Origin: an uncultured Flavonifractor sp.
GTDB lineage: Bacteria; Bacillota; Clostridia; Oscillospirales; Oscillospiraceae
Reading direction: 5' to 3'
DNA length: 16,851 nucleotides
Assembly: GCA_947384055.1 (NCBI GenBank)
Contig: CANDFO010000054.1
Span: 1-16,851, forward strand
In this document: piece after piece, positions 1-7,236 of the stretch
Position numbering within the stretch: the stretch's first letter is position 1
How the letters are laid out: each line of letters starts with the position of its first letter
Notes under the pieces: model-generated
The model's input: only the letters and a program-made list of their open reading frames with translations
Told to the model about the DNA's origin: nothing
The model's database searches: none
Made by a program: the position numbers and the translations under genes

Positions 1-13
1 GACACTGCTCGGC

Positions 14-130
14 CTGCAAGTGTGCCCAAAGGGTGCGCGCGGCAGGCCGTATCCCGTCTGTAGAAAAAAGCCAGAGGCCTTTTTCTACAGACTCGGGGGA
101 GCACAGCAAACGCTGTGCTCCCCCGTTTTT
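14..130 (+). repeat. Structured 3'-end repeat module, copy A
   Basis: The first 39 bases (14-52) match the reverse complement of 4382-4420 at 37 of 39 positions. Reading on the plus strand it holds three stems. Stem 1 (20-38) pairs GTGTGCCC with GGGTGCGC around an AAA loop and uses three G.U wobbles. Stem 2 (57-91) pairs TCTGTAGAAAAA with TTTTTCTACAGA. Stem 3 (94-125) is a perfect 14-base-pair hairpin followed by T5. The wobbles would be A.C mismatches on the other strand, so the plus strand is the likely RNA. The 12-mer TTTTTCTACAGA occurs again at 126-137. The gene it would follow lies left of the window. It may be a dispersed 3'-UTR/terminator element, a small RNA, or a REP-like repeat. 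Confidence 0.65.
94..130 (+). terminator. Intrinsic terminator ending repeat copy A
   Basis: A perfect 14-base-pair stem (94-107 with 112-125, loop AAAC) is followed on the plus strand by five T residues at 126-130. It would end a rightward transcript entering from the left of the window. On the minus strand the stem is not followed by a T tract, so it is a poor stop for the minus-strand ParB-like gene ending at 187. No better terminator is visible for that gene in 131-186. Confidence 0.75.
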
Positions 131-186
131 CTACAGACCATTCAACCATTCCATGCCTTTAAAAAACCACCGCGGACCTCTTAAAA

Positions 187-1398
187 TCAGGGCAGACTTT
201 CCCGAACCTCATGCAGGGCCTGCTCCAGCAGGTCCAGCTGACGGCGCATGCGGTGCAGCTCGCTATCCCCCAGCTTGCGCAGAATATTGGTGTCGATGCT
301 CTCCAAAAAGCCGGTGGCCTTCTCCACCATCTGAATGGGGCGGTTGCGGGTCTCTGTCTTTTTGGTCCGGGTGAGGTAGTCCTCCACCGAGCGCTCCAGA
401 GCATTCCCCAGGTCCCGCCGCGTGCGCACGTAGTCCCGGATGGCCTGCGTACTCATCTCCTCAACCGACGGCAGGGCGTCCAGCACCTGCTCCGCCAGTT
501 CCCGCTGCTCCTCCAGAAAATCCTCCTGATACTCGCTACCCACAATGTTTTTAAAGTTCCGCACAAACCGGGACATATCCCCAGTAGGGCGCATGAGAAT
601 ATTCACAAAAACGCTGTTTTTCAGGTCCTCCTGCTCATCCTCTGTGCGGCATTTCCGCAGCAGCCGCTGGAGCTCCTCCAGGGGATAGTACACCTGGAGG
701 TCCCGGGCTATGTAGAACTGGTCGGGGGCATTGACAAACGCCAGAAATTCCGCCATCAGCTGAGCCAGTCCTACCCGCTTTTTGACTTCCCCGGCGGTCT
801 CATTGGTGCTCCTGGCGTACTCCTCCTCAGAGAGCAGGCCGGTTTTGACAATATCGTTGTAAATGCCCACCAGACGGTCGATAGGGTCATAATCCACCTT
901 GCTCTCCTCGCCGTGCTGAATGGCCAGCTCCAGCAGCTTGATCTGCTTGGCGCTGTTCTCAATGCTCCGGTCCAGAATCACCGCCTCAAAATAGCCGAAC
1001 CGGTCGTTCTCCTCACACAACTGCCGCAGGCAGGTAAAGCGGCGGTTTCCGTCAATAATCCGCCCGTCGTTGAGGACCACGCCAGGTTCCCGCTGGTCGG
1101 TGAGCTTAATATTGGCCTTGGTTTTACGGAGGGCCTCCGGATTGCTCTCCACAATGAATCCCCCGATTACCTGATTGTAGGCCTCCCGGTCTGCCAGGTC
1201 GGGCGCCCGGCCATCGTGCTGGGAGCGGTACTGGCTGATCCAAGTGGCGATACGGTCATTCTGGTCGTTATAGTACAGCCAGTCCAGCTTGATTTTGTAT
1301 ACCGGATAGGCCTGCGTTACACCGTCCACCGTAAGCTTCCGGGTGAGCGCGGTCTCCAGTACCGCGTGTTGGCTGATTCCATCCTGCAATAAATTCAC
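187..1398 (-). CDS. ParB-fold (ParB/Srx N-terminal-like) DNA-binding protein
   Basis: This is a 403-residue protein. Residues about 107-127 carry the ParB-type box with the segment DGRIIDGNRRFTCL, whose GNRR resembles the nucleotide/phosphate-binding box of ParB-N and related nuclease-like folds. Residues about 170-222 (ending NETAGEVKKRVGLAQLMAEF) resemble the ParB/KorB-type helix-turn-helix, and the C-terminal third is charged and probably helical. The start is GTG with GGAGG ten bases upstream; that site lies inside the last codons of the gene before it, and the two genes are 5 bases apart, so translation is probably coupled. There is no ParA partner, which argues against a plain partition system. 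A role in DNA binding is likely; the actual function is unknown. Confidence 0.8.
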   Translation of the reverse strand: MNLLQDGISQHAVLETALTRKLTVDGVTQAYPVYKIKLDWLYYNDQNDRIATWISQYRSQHDGRAPDLADREAYNQVIGGFIVESNPEALRKTKANIKLTDQREPGVVLNDGRIIDGNRRFTCLRQLCEENDRFGYFEAVILDRSIENSAKQIKLLELAIQHGEESKVDYDPIDRLVGIYNDIVKTGLLSEEEYARSTNETAGEVKKRVGLAQLMAEFLAFVNAPDQFYIARDLQVYYPLEELQRLLRKCRTEDEQEDLKNSVFVNILMRPTGDMSRFVRNFKNIVGSEYQEDFLEEQRELAEQVLDALPSVEEMSTQAIRDYVRTRRDLGNALERSVEDYLTRTKKTETRNRPIQMVEKATGFLESIDTNILRKLGDSELHRMRRQLDLLEQALHEVRESLP

Positions 1399-1403
1399 GT
1401 CGG

Positions 1404-4082
1404 TTAAACCTCCTCAAAATAGGTATCATAGTCCACGTAGACCGCCTCCATAATGGCGTCATAGTACAGGTCGGAGCCGCGAATAATCTCTATCAGCTTT
1501 CTGGTGGGGATACTCACGCCGTAGTGCTGTTCCAGCAGCTCCGACAGGTCATAAATGTCCATGCGGCCCTCCGGCTCCACCAGCCACCGCAGGAAGCCCG
1601 CCGACTGCACGTCGGCTTTCCCCCGGCAGAACAGCTTTGTTCCCCCCATTCGGCGGTAGGAAAAGTGCTCCGGATCCTCCCCCAGCAGGGAGGCATAAAA
1701 CCAGTCCTCAAATCCCGTCTCGTCCAGAGGGTGGGAAAATCCCTCCTTCCGCAGCGAGGCGATGGTGAAATAGCTCCCCGGCCTGCCCCAGGCATACACG
1801 GCGGAGCAGTAGTCTTCCAAATCCCCGACGGTAATGCCTGCGGACTGGAGCCGCCGGAGGCTTATGTACTTCAGCGGGGCAAACTCGACAATCTTTCGCT
1901 GGGCTTTCAGGCTGGAAAGCTCAAGGTAGTACGCCTGGATATAGGCAAACCTGTGGGCCTGCGCGCTCATATCCACTATGTCCCCGGCGGTCAGCAGACC
2001 GCGGAAGTATTCCGCCGCAGAGCCGCAGGTGTCCCGGAGAACATAGTCCGTGTAAATGCGGAATCCCAGCTTTTTCAGCATAAAGGAATTGATGCCGGGC
2101 AAGCTGCTCCCGGGAAACTCCTGCAAATAGATGCGTTTGATCTCCGAGATGCGGTAGAAGTCCTCCGTCAGCAGCTCTGCCATGCGCCGGTGCTGCTCTT
2201 CCGGCAGCGGAGGCTGGTCAATATTGTAAATACCGTTGTGCAGATAGCAGTCAATACAGGTGAAATAGCTGCCCAGCACGGTGGTGCTCTTGGCGCCGTA
2301 GCGCTGTTCATACCGCTCCGCCAGCTCCAGATTGGAAATGGGAGCGCACTGCGCCAGCAGCTCCAACACCTGGCTGTCCCGGTCCGCCGTGCCGATTTCA
2401 ATTGTGGGCATTTTTTTGATGCGGACCCGCTGGTCCTCCTCGGGCCACACCTTTCGCAGCAGGTTGTGCAGCTCATACTCGTCCCGGATGTCGTATTCCT
2501 CCATCAGTTTGGGATTCTCCCGGAACAGCTTGAGGGTGGAGAACTCCTGTCCGTCATACTGGGGCAGGTCCAGCGTATCCAGCAGGACGTCGTACTCCCG
2601 CTCGCCGATGGGATAGTAGCGGAAGCTGTGCCGCTGGTTCCACAGCACATATCTGCTTCTGCTGATTTTATTCTCATAGCTGCGCTCGTTAATGTCTAAT
2701 CCCGGGTTATTTTCCAGCCCCAGAGTCTCCAGCAGAAGCTGATAGCGCTGGACAAAATCCTCCATTGAAGTCAGCTCCCGGCAATACGTCCGCACGGTAT
2801 AGTTCACCAGCTCAGAGCGGTTCTTCCCAATCCGGACCCCGCCGATGGTGACAAACTTCCGGTAAATGGCCCGCTCCGCTTTCCGGCGGAGGGCTACCGG
2901 GACCCGGCTGTCCTCCAGCAGCTCCTGTACCGGCCTGCGCTGGCTGCCCCGGGTCCGCAGCATCTCCAGAAAGTGATAGGTCTCCTCCGGCTCATCAAAA
3001 GCCAGCTGGAATTCCTCACAAGAAATCTCATACTGTTCGAACAGATATTGATACCGCTCCTCGTGTAACCTGGGGCATTTTTCCAATACTTTTTCGGTAA
3101 TCTGGCGCACCCGCTCCCGAGTGATTCCATAGCGCTGGCCCAGCTCCTCCAGGGTCTCCTCTCCCCGAAGCCGGGCCAAAAATATACTGCGGTTGCGTCC
3201 GTCGGGAAGCCGCTCCGCATACTGAATGATGGTAGGATAGCGGCGTTCCACCATGTCCCCCTGGCGGCGCACCTGCAACCGCTCCTCCAGCTCCGCCAGG
3301 AGCTCCTCCAGCACGCCGGGGTCCGTCCCCTCCGGCAGACAGGACAGCAGGGACCGTACCGCAACCTCCGCCTCCGTCGCCTCCAGCCGTGCCAGGAGTT
3401 TCCTCCGCAGGGCGCTGCGGACCGGTCCGCGCAGGCATGCCTGGTCCAGCAGCGCCCCGTCTCCCCCATCGGGACAGGCTGCGTAGCAGGACACCAGCGC
3501 CCGCAGGCACTCTCCCTTGGACAGACCGGAAGCCAGGGCCACCTTCGTCCCCAGCCGTTCAAATCGGTCCAGCCCCGCGGTGTCCACTTTGCCAGAGTCC
3601 AGACCCAACTCCCGGCGGAAGGCAGACAGCCGATCCAGCGTCTCACAGGCGGTCTTTTCCCCCATACTGCTTAATTCCATCAGCGTGCGTTTAGACGCCC
3701 TGGACAGCTGGGCGGCAGAGTGAATCCCCACCCTGCTCAGACACCGGAGCGCCCGGGTGGGCAGATCCAGCTCCTCAATGGGAATATCCGGAAGCAAGAG
3801 GACCGGACCGGACTCAGGCGCCGCTTCTACTGTGTCCTGCGGGTCCGGCTCCGCCCGGCTTTCCACCAAAAGCAGACGCTCACTGCCGCCGGACAGCTCC
3901 GCCGTAATCGCTTCGAGCTCGGCGAGGCTCTTTTTTCCCAGGTTACGCACATCCTTCCACTGCTCCGGCGGGGCATCCAGCAGCTGCCCCACGGTATCTA
4001 TGCCATTCCGCCGCAGACAGTTATAGGTGCGCGTTGACAACGGCAGAAGTTCGATGGAATCCTCCCGGACAATGAATATCAT
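1404..4082 (-). CDS. Tandem RNAP alpha-CTD-like plus sigma region-4-like protein
   Basis: This is an 892-residue protein from ATG 4082. Residues about 9-62 and 101-158 are two copies of an alpha-CTD-like helix-hairpin-helix domain (IELLPLSTRTYNCLRRNGI and EELDLPTRALRCLSRVGI, each followed by a GKKS or GEKT turn). Residues about 297-336 form a sigma-70 region-4-like helix-turn-helix (EELGQRYGITRERVRQIT). The last 550 residues look like further winged-helix or helical repeats that I cannot name. ATG 4082 has AAGGAG at 4095-4100; an in-frame GTG at 4115 adds 11 residues but has no nearby ribosome binding site. A consensus promoter lies at 4189-4217. It has no sigma region 2, so it is unlikely to be a working sigma factor. 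It is probably a DNA- or promoter-binding scaffold that works with the ParB-like protein encoded next to it. Confidence 0.8.
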   Translation of the reverse strand: MIFIVREDSIELLPLSTRTYNCLRRNGIDTVGQLLDAPPEQWKDVRNLGKKSLAELEAITAELSGGSERLLLVESRAEPDPQDTVEAAPESGPVLLLPDIPIEELDLPTRALRCLSRVGIHSAAQLSRASKRTLMELSSMGEKTACETLDRLSAFRRELGLDSGKVDTAGLDRFERLGTKVALASGLSKGECLRALVSCYAACPDGGDGALLDQACLRGPVRSALRRKLLARLEATEAEVAVRSLLSCLPEGTDPGVLEELLAELEERLQVRRQGDMVERRYPTIIQYAERLPDGRNRSIFLARLRGEETLEELGQRYGITRERVRQITEKVLEKCPRLHEERYQYLFEQYEISCEEFQLAFDEPEETYHFLEMLRTRGSQRRPVQELLEDSRVPVALRRKAERAIYRKFVTIGGVRIGKNRSELVNYTVRTYCRELTSMEDFVQRYQLLLETLGLENNPGLDINERSYENKISRSRYVLWNQRHSFRYYPIGEREYDVLLDTLDLPQYDGQEFSTLKLFRENPKLMEEYDIRDEYELHNLLRKVWPEEDQRVRIKKMPTIEIGTADRDSQVLELLAQCAPISNLELAERYEQRYGAKSTTVLGSYFTCIDCYLHNGIYNIDQPPLPEEQHRRMAELLTEDFYRISEIKRIYLQEFPGSSLPGINSFMLKKLGFRIYTDYVLRDTCGSAAEYFRGLLTAGDIVDMSAQAHRFAYIQAYYLELSSLKAQRKIVEFAPLKYISLRRLQSAGITVGDLEDYCSAVYAWGRPGSYFTIASLRKEGFSHPLDETGFEDWFYASLLGEDPEHFSYRRMGGTKLFCRGKADVQSAGFLRWLVEPEGRMDIYDLSELLEQHYGVSIPTRKLIEIIRGSDLYYDAIMEAVYVDYDTYFEEV

Positions 4083-4188
4083 AGCGTTATACTTCTCCTT
4101 CTGCGATAGTCTCACGGCCGTGCCGCGGCTTGGCTCAGCCCCTCAGCGCTCTGCGGCCTGTTCTCTCTTTTTACTAAATGCTTTTTTC

Positions 4189-4217
4189 ATTTTACCACTT
4201 GGTCTGGATTTTTTCAA
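4189..4217 (-). promoter_or_regulatory. Sigma-A-type promoter for the alpha-CTD/ParB pair
   Basis: On the minus strand, TTGAAA (4217-4212) and TAAAAT (4194-4189) are separated by 17 bases. The start of transcription would be near 4182, giving a leader of about 100 bases before ATG 4082. The surrounding DNA is A/T-rich, unlike the GC-rich genes on either side. Confidence 0.7.
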
Positions 4218-4316
4218 CTTTTTTACGGCTTATTTGAACATTTGTTTGGATGGATGCCCCCGGCATTTTCACCGCGCCAGGCCCAAAAGGAACCCCCGCT
4301 TTCCCCCCGATACCGG

Positions 4317-4341
4317 AAAAAGCCTGCCCCTCGGGCAGGCT
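4317..4341 (-). terminator. Intrinsic terminator downstream of the sulfatase gene
   Basis: On the minus strand AGCCTGCCC and GGGCAGGCT form a perfect 9-base-pair stem with a GAG loop, followed by TTTT. It lies about 140 bases beyond the sulfatase stop at 4479, at the end of repeat copy B, and would stop readthrough into the alpha-CTD/ParB promoter region. Confidence 0.85.
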
Positions 4342-4420
4342 CGGCTTGTCAAAAAAGGCGTTCGATTTTTCAACAAAAGAGATACGGCCTGCCGCGCGCA
4401 CCCTTGGGGCACACCTGCAG
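4317..4420 (-). repeat. Structured 3'-end repeat module, copy B
   Basis: This is the inverted counterpart of copy A. The 39-base box (4420-4382 on the minus strand) has two substitutions. Stem 1 (4414-4396) is unchanged and its loop is CAA instead of AAA. Stem 2 (4376-4346) keeps eleven pairs although two bases changed: an A-T pair became T.G and a G-C pair became G.T. Stem 3 is an unrelated GC hairpin with a T tract (4341-4317). The module starts about 60 bases after the sulfatase stop and reads in the same direction, so it is probably the 3' end of that transcript. Two copies alone cannot distinguish an RNA family from a mobile REP-like repeat. Confidence 0.65.
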
Positions 4421-4434
4421 ACCGGACTGAACAG

Positions 4435-4463
4435 GCCGCCGCCGGCTGTTCTCCGGCGGCGGC
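4435..4463 (-). other. GC-rich perfect hairpin after the sulfatase stop
   Basis: GCCGCCGCCGG (4435-4445) and CCGGCGGCGGC (4453-4463) form an 11-base-pair stem with a 7-base loop, 15 bases beyond the sulfatase stop codon. No T tract follows on either strand, so it is not a classic terminator. It may protect the 3' end of the messenger, or be a further stem of repeat copy B. The equivalent part of copy A lies outside the window. Confidence 0.6.
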
Positions 4464-4478
4464 TCAGGCATGCGCACG

Positions 4479-6344
4479 TCACTCTCTGAGGACAAAAAAG
4501 TTTGCAGTCCGCTCCGCCTTATCAAAAATATTGTTGTATTGCAGGCACCGGTATTCCTCCAGCCGCTCCGCTGCGCCGGAGGGCAGGGCCGCCTGCTCCC
4601 CGTACCAGGTCCCCGCGGCATCCCGCGTTCCCAGGGTATTGACCACAGGGAGCTCCCGGCTGAGCGCCAGCAAAAACTGCTGATATCCCGTCATCGGCAG
4701 CTCAGCCGTGTCCATCAGCAGGGCGGACAGATAATTCAGGGAGAGCTCCACCCCATCCTGCTCCGGAATATCGTAGTTGGCCCAGAGAACAAAGGGGGTA
4801 GCCTGCTTCTTTTGGGCCAGCCCAGGGGCGGGAGAGGTCCCCAGCACCTGGGTATAGAAATTGGTAGCCACCTGGGGCTGATGGTCTCCGAACATGAGAA
4901 TCACCGTAGGCTCCTCCACCTGGGCAAAATAGTTCACCAGGTACTCAAAGGCCCTGTCGCTCTGATAGACCAGAGAGAAATACTGGTCCACCGTAGCAAA
5001 CCTTCCCTTCAGCTTTCCGTCCAGCCAGACCTCCCGATCCAGATTGGTCCAGGGCATATTGTAGGCACTGTGGTTCTGCATGGTCACGTTGAAGAGGAAC
5101 AGAGGCTCGCCCGGCTCCTTTTCCTCATATATACGGACCAGATTTTCATAATTGCTCCGGTCGGAGACATAGCCGGTTCCGGCCGGCCCCCGCATATAGG
5201 CCCGGTCCTGGAAGTCCTGCTCAAACAAACACTCGTCAAAGCCGTAGCTGCCGTACACCGAAGGCCGGTTCCAGCCGGAGGACCGGTAGGGGTGGGCGGC
5301 CACACAGCGGTAGCCCAGGTCCTTCATCTGCCCCACCAGGGTGGGGTCCCCTTCGGACACATACATCTGATAGGGCACCGTTCCCGCCGGCAGGAACGCG
5401 GTGGTATTGCCTGTGAGAAACTCATACTCCGAGTTGGCGGTAGTGCCGCCAAACACGGAGGTATAGACATATCCTTTGACAGTGTTTTCCTCCAGGGAGC
5501 GGATAAAGGGCATAGCCTCCCGGCTGCTCTCCACCCCCGGGAGCACCGTCAGGTCCGCGAAGGACTCGTTCATCACAACGATTACATTCACCGGCCGGCC
5601 GGTCCCGGTCTCCGCGGCAGTCTCGCCGGGATAGGCCTCCGCCAGCTCCTCCAGGTGTTCCCGGGTGTAGCCCTCCGGCTCCTCCACCCGCATGTACTTT
5701 AAGCAGACGGTAAAATTCAGCGCCAGGCCGTTGCCCCGGGTGGTCCACATGGAGGGCTCAATCCCCAGGGCCCGGACCATGCCGGTGGAGAAAAAGACCG
5801 CCGTATATCCGGCGCACAGGAGCACGGCCGGGAGGGTCCGCTTCCAGGACAGCCTGCGCTGCTCCTCCCTGGGCAGCAGGGAAGCCAGCAGCAGAAAGGC
5901 CGCCATAATCATAAAGGTGATCACCTGTCTGGCATCTGGGGTATAGTCGTATTTGCCCGCCACATTGACCGCGGTCCCCAGCGTCATCAGGTCCCCCGGA
6001 AAGAGGGTGCGCCCCCGGAAGGAGATCAGGTAGTGGTTCACGCACCCAAAGGCCCAGGCCAGCCCCACGGTCCATTTAGCCGCCGCGCTCCGCCGCCGGA
6101 GCAGCAGGAACAGCAAGGTCTCGCCAATGCAGTACCAGACCAGATTCAGCACAATCTGGACACTGCTGAAATCGGTCCAGGGGTTGTTGTAATTTAAAAT
6201 CTCCACCAGCGTAAAAGCCAGCGGCGGCGCCGCTGCCAGCAGTCCCCGGCCCAGCCAGGCGGCCCAGGCATCGGTCAGCTCCAGCCGTGGAAAGGAAAAA
6301 CGCCCTCCGGCGCGGGGAGATTTGAGAGAAACAGGAGCGCTCAT
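4479..6344 (-). CDS. LTA synthase-like membrane sulfatase (phosphoglycerol transferase family)
   Basis: This is a 621-residue protein. The N-terminal 190 residues hold about five hydrophobic segments, followed by an extracellular alkaline-phosphatase/sulfatase-fold domain. Visible landmarks are VMNES at 257-261 (metal ligand Glu260), GGTTANSE at 299-306 (the Thr in TANSE, about 302, is the expected nucleophile by analogy with LtaS), His351 in HPYRSSGW, and GDH at 486-488. In this family the enzyme moves glycerol phosphate from phosphatidylglycerol to a surface polymer. The start ATG 6344 has GAGG seven bases upstream. The frame stays open to 6767, but that extension runs through repeat DNA and the ABC ATPase gene and is rejected. 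The gene is monocistronic. The exact acceptor is unknown. Confidence 0.88.
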   Translation of the reverse strand: MSAPVSLKSPRAGGRFSFPRLELTDAWAAWLGRGLLAAAPPLAFTLVEILNYNNPWTDFSSVQIVLNLVWYCIGETLLFLLLRRRSAAAKWTVGLAWAFGCVNHYLISFRGRTLFPGDLMTLGTAVNVAGKYDYTPDARQVITFMIMAAFLLLASLLPREEQRRLSWKRTLPAVLLCAGYTAVFFSTGMVRALGIEPSMWTTRGNGLALNFTVCLKYMRVEEPEGYTREHLEELAEAYPGETAAETGTGRPVNVIVVMNESFADLTVLPGVESSREAMPFIRSLEENTVKGYVYTSVFGGTTANSEYEFLTGNTTAFLPAGTVPYQMYVSEGDPTLVGQMKDLGYRCVAAHPYRSSGWNRPSVYGSYGFDECLFEQDFQDRAYMRGPAGTGYVSDRSNYENLVRIYEEKEPGEPLFLFNVTMQNHSAYNMPWTNLDREVWLDGKLKGRFATVDQYFSLVYQSDRAFEYLVNYFAQVEEPTVILMFGDHQPQVATNFYTQVLGTSPAPGLAQKKQATPFVLWANYDIPEQDGVELSLNYLSALLMDTAELPMTGYQQFLLALSRELPVVNTLGTRDAAGTWYGEQAALPSGAAERLEEYRCLQYNNIFDKAERTANFFVLRE

Positions 6345-6478
6345 AGCACAGCCTCGCAAAAAAAATATTGTGCCGCAGGCTCTGCCCGGCCGTCGGAACC
6401 CGGCCGGGTCATCCCGGGACGGTCTGATGGTATCGCCAACAGCCAAAAAACAGCATCGCCGTTTTTGAAACGGGCAAA

Positions 6479-6585
6479 GTCCGCCTGCGTGTGAACCACG
6501 ATATTTGACGATGAAATCCAAACCCAGGCCAAAAGCCCGGGCCCTTGAAAGGAATCGCGGATTTTTTTTAAGCTGTTTGATTATA
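6479..6585 (-). repeat. Dispersed repeat family 2, copy 1
   Basis: Read on the minus strand, this stretch aligns with plus-strand 16468-16596. The ends match best: a TATARTCAAACARCTT start, and a tail of about 45 bases that includes CATCGTCAAATATCG and CACGCAGGCGGAC. Between them lie an A/T stretch and a GC stem (CCCGGGC with GCCTGGG), which occupy the places of the two hairpins in copy 2. It forms most of the sulfatase leader and has the same orientation as that gene. It is probably an extragenic repeat present elsewhere in the genome; no protein-coding signal supports the short frames in it. Confidence 0.65.
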
Positions 6586-6608
6586 GCAACAAAAGTGCGG
6601 ATACACAA
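6580..6608 (-). promoter_or_regulatory. Likely sulfatase promoter overlapping the ABC terminator
   Basis: A perfect TATAAT (6585-6580) on the minus strand has TTGTGT (6608-6603) 17 bases upstream. The -35 match is only TTG, and it lies in the loop of the ABC-operon terminator. Transcription would begin near 6573 and give a leader of about 230 bases. The -10 coincides with the first bases of repeat copy 1, so the repeat may have brought part of the promoter. Confidence 0.45.
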
Positions 6609-6625
6609 GGCGTATCCGCACTTTT
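6591..6625 (-). terminator. Terminator of the crp-ABC operon
   Basis: AAAAGTGCGGATAC (6591-6604) and GTATCCGCACTTTT (6612-6625) form a perfect 14-base-pair stem with a 7-base loop, 11 bases after the ATPase stop. T runs flank the stem on both strands, so it could stop transcription in either direction. The gene order makes minus the relevant strand. Confidence 0.85.
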
Positions 6626-6636
6626 TAAGAAAACCT

Positions 6637-7236
6637 TCATACTTTTTGCCCAGATATTGTATTCCGCACACGCAGGGGCGGCCCCTCCGCCTCCAGCACC
6701 TGGCCGCACAGGGACAGCACTGCCGCCTGATGGCTGGACAGGAGCACCGGAACGCCCAGGGCCCCAATCCGCTCCAGAATCCGCCCCGCCCGCGGCAGGT
6801 CTACCCCCGCAAAGGGCTCGTCCAGCAGGAACAGCTCCCCTCCACAGGCCAGACAGCGGGCCAGGGCCAGCCGCCGTCCCATTCCCCCGGAGAGCTGGGC
6901 GGGATAGCTCTCCGCCTCCGCCTCCAGCTCTGTCAGAGCCAGCCACCGGGAGACCTCCCCCCGGCGAGCCCGGGGCAGCACATCAGCAATATGCTGCGCC
7001 GCCGTCCGCCAGGGGAGCAGGCGGTCCTCCTGGAACAGGAGGACCCGCCGGACAGGGGCCGTAATCCTGCCGCTTTCAGCGGCCTGGAGCCCCGCCAGCA
7101 CCCGCAGAAGGGTGGTCTTTCCGCAGCCGGAGGGCCCGGACAGCGCCGTAATCCCCCGCTCCGGAAGATCCAGGGAAAATCGGTCCAGCACCGTCTTTTC
7201 CCCATAACGCACCGTAATATTTTTACACTGTATCAC
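6637..7236 (-). CDS. ABC transporter ATP-binding protein, nitrate/sulfonate/taurine class
   Basis: This 199-residue protein is short for the class, which is usually about 240-260, but it has every core motif. Walker A is GPSGCGKT at 34-41, the Q-loop Gln is at about 69 (LLFQEDRLLPW), the signature LSGGM is at 115-119, Walker B is LFLLDE at 135-140 and the switch His is in SSHQ at about 169. It powers import through the permease encoded just before it. The start is GTG and overlaps the permease stop in a GTGA arrangement, typical of coupled translation. The shortness comes from a missing C-terminal tail and compact loops, not from a visible frameshift. The substrate cannot be read from the sequence. 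Confidence 0.9.
   Translation of the reverse strand: MIQCKNITVRYGEKTVLDRFSLDLPERGITALSGPSGCGKTTLLRVLAGLQAAESGRITAPVRRVLLFQEDRLLPWRTAAQHIADVLPRARRGEVSRWLALTELEAEAESYPAQLSGGMGRRLALARCLACGGELFLLDEPFAGVDLPRAGRILERIGALGVPVLLSSHQAAVLSLCGQVLEAEGPPLRVRNTISGQKV

Noticed and set aside
187..4082. Chromosome or plasmid partition locus (ParABS)
   Set aside because: There is a ParB-fold protein but no ParA ATPase and no cluster of parS-like sites visible.
1404..4082. A genuine sigma factor or RNA polymerase alpha subunit
   Set aside because: Sigma region 2 and the alpha amino-terminal domain are both absent; only DNA-contact modules are seen.
6345..6767. Amino-terminal extension of the sulfatase by 141 residues
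   Set aside because: It runs through repeat copy 1, a terminator and the ABC ATPase gene, has no family similarity, and ATG 6344 has a ribosome binding site.
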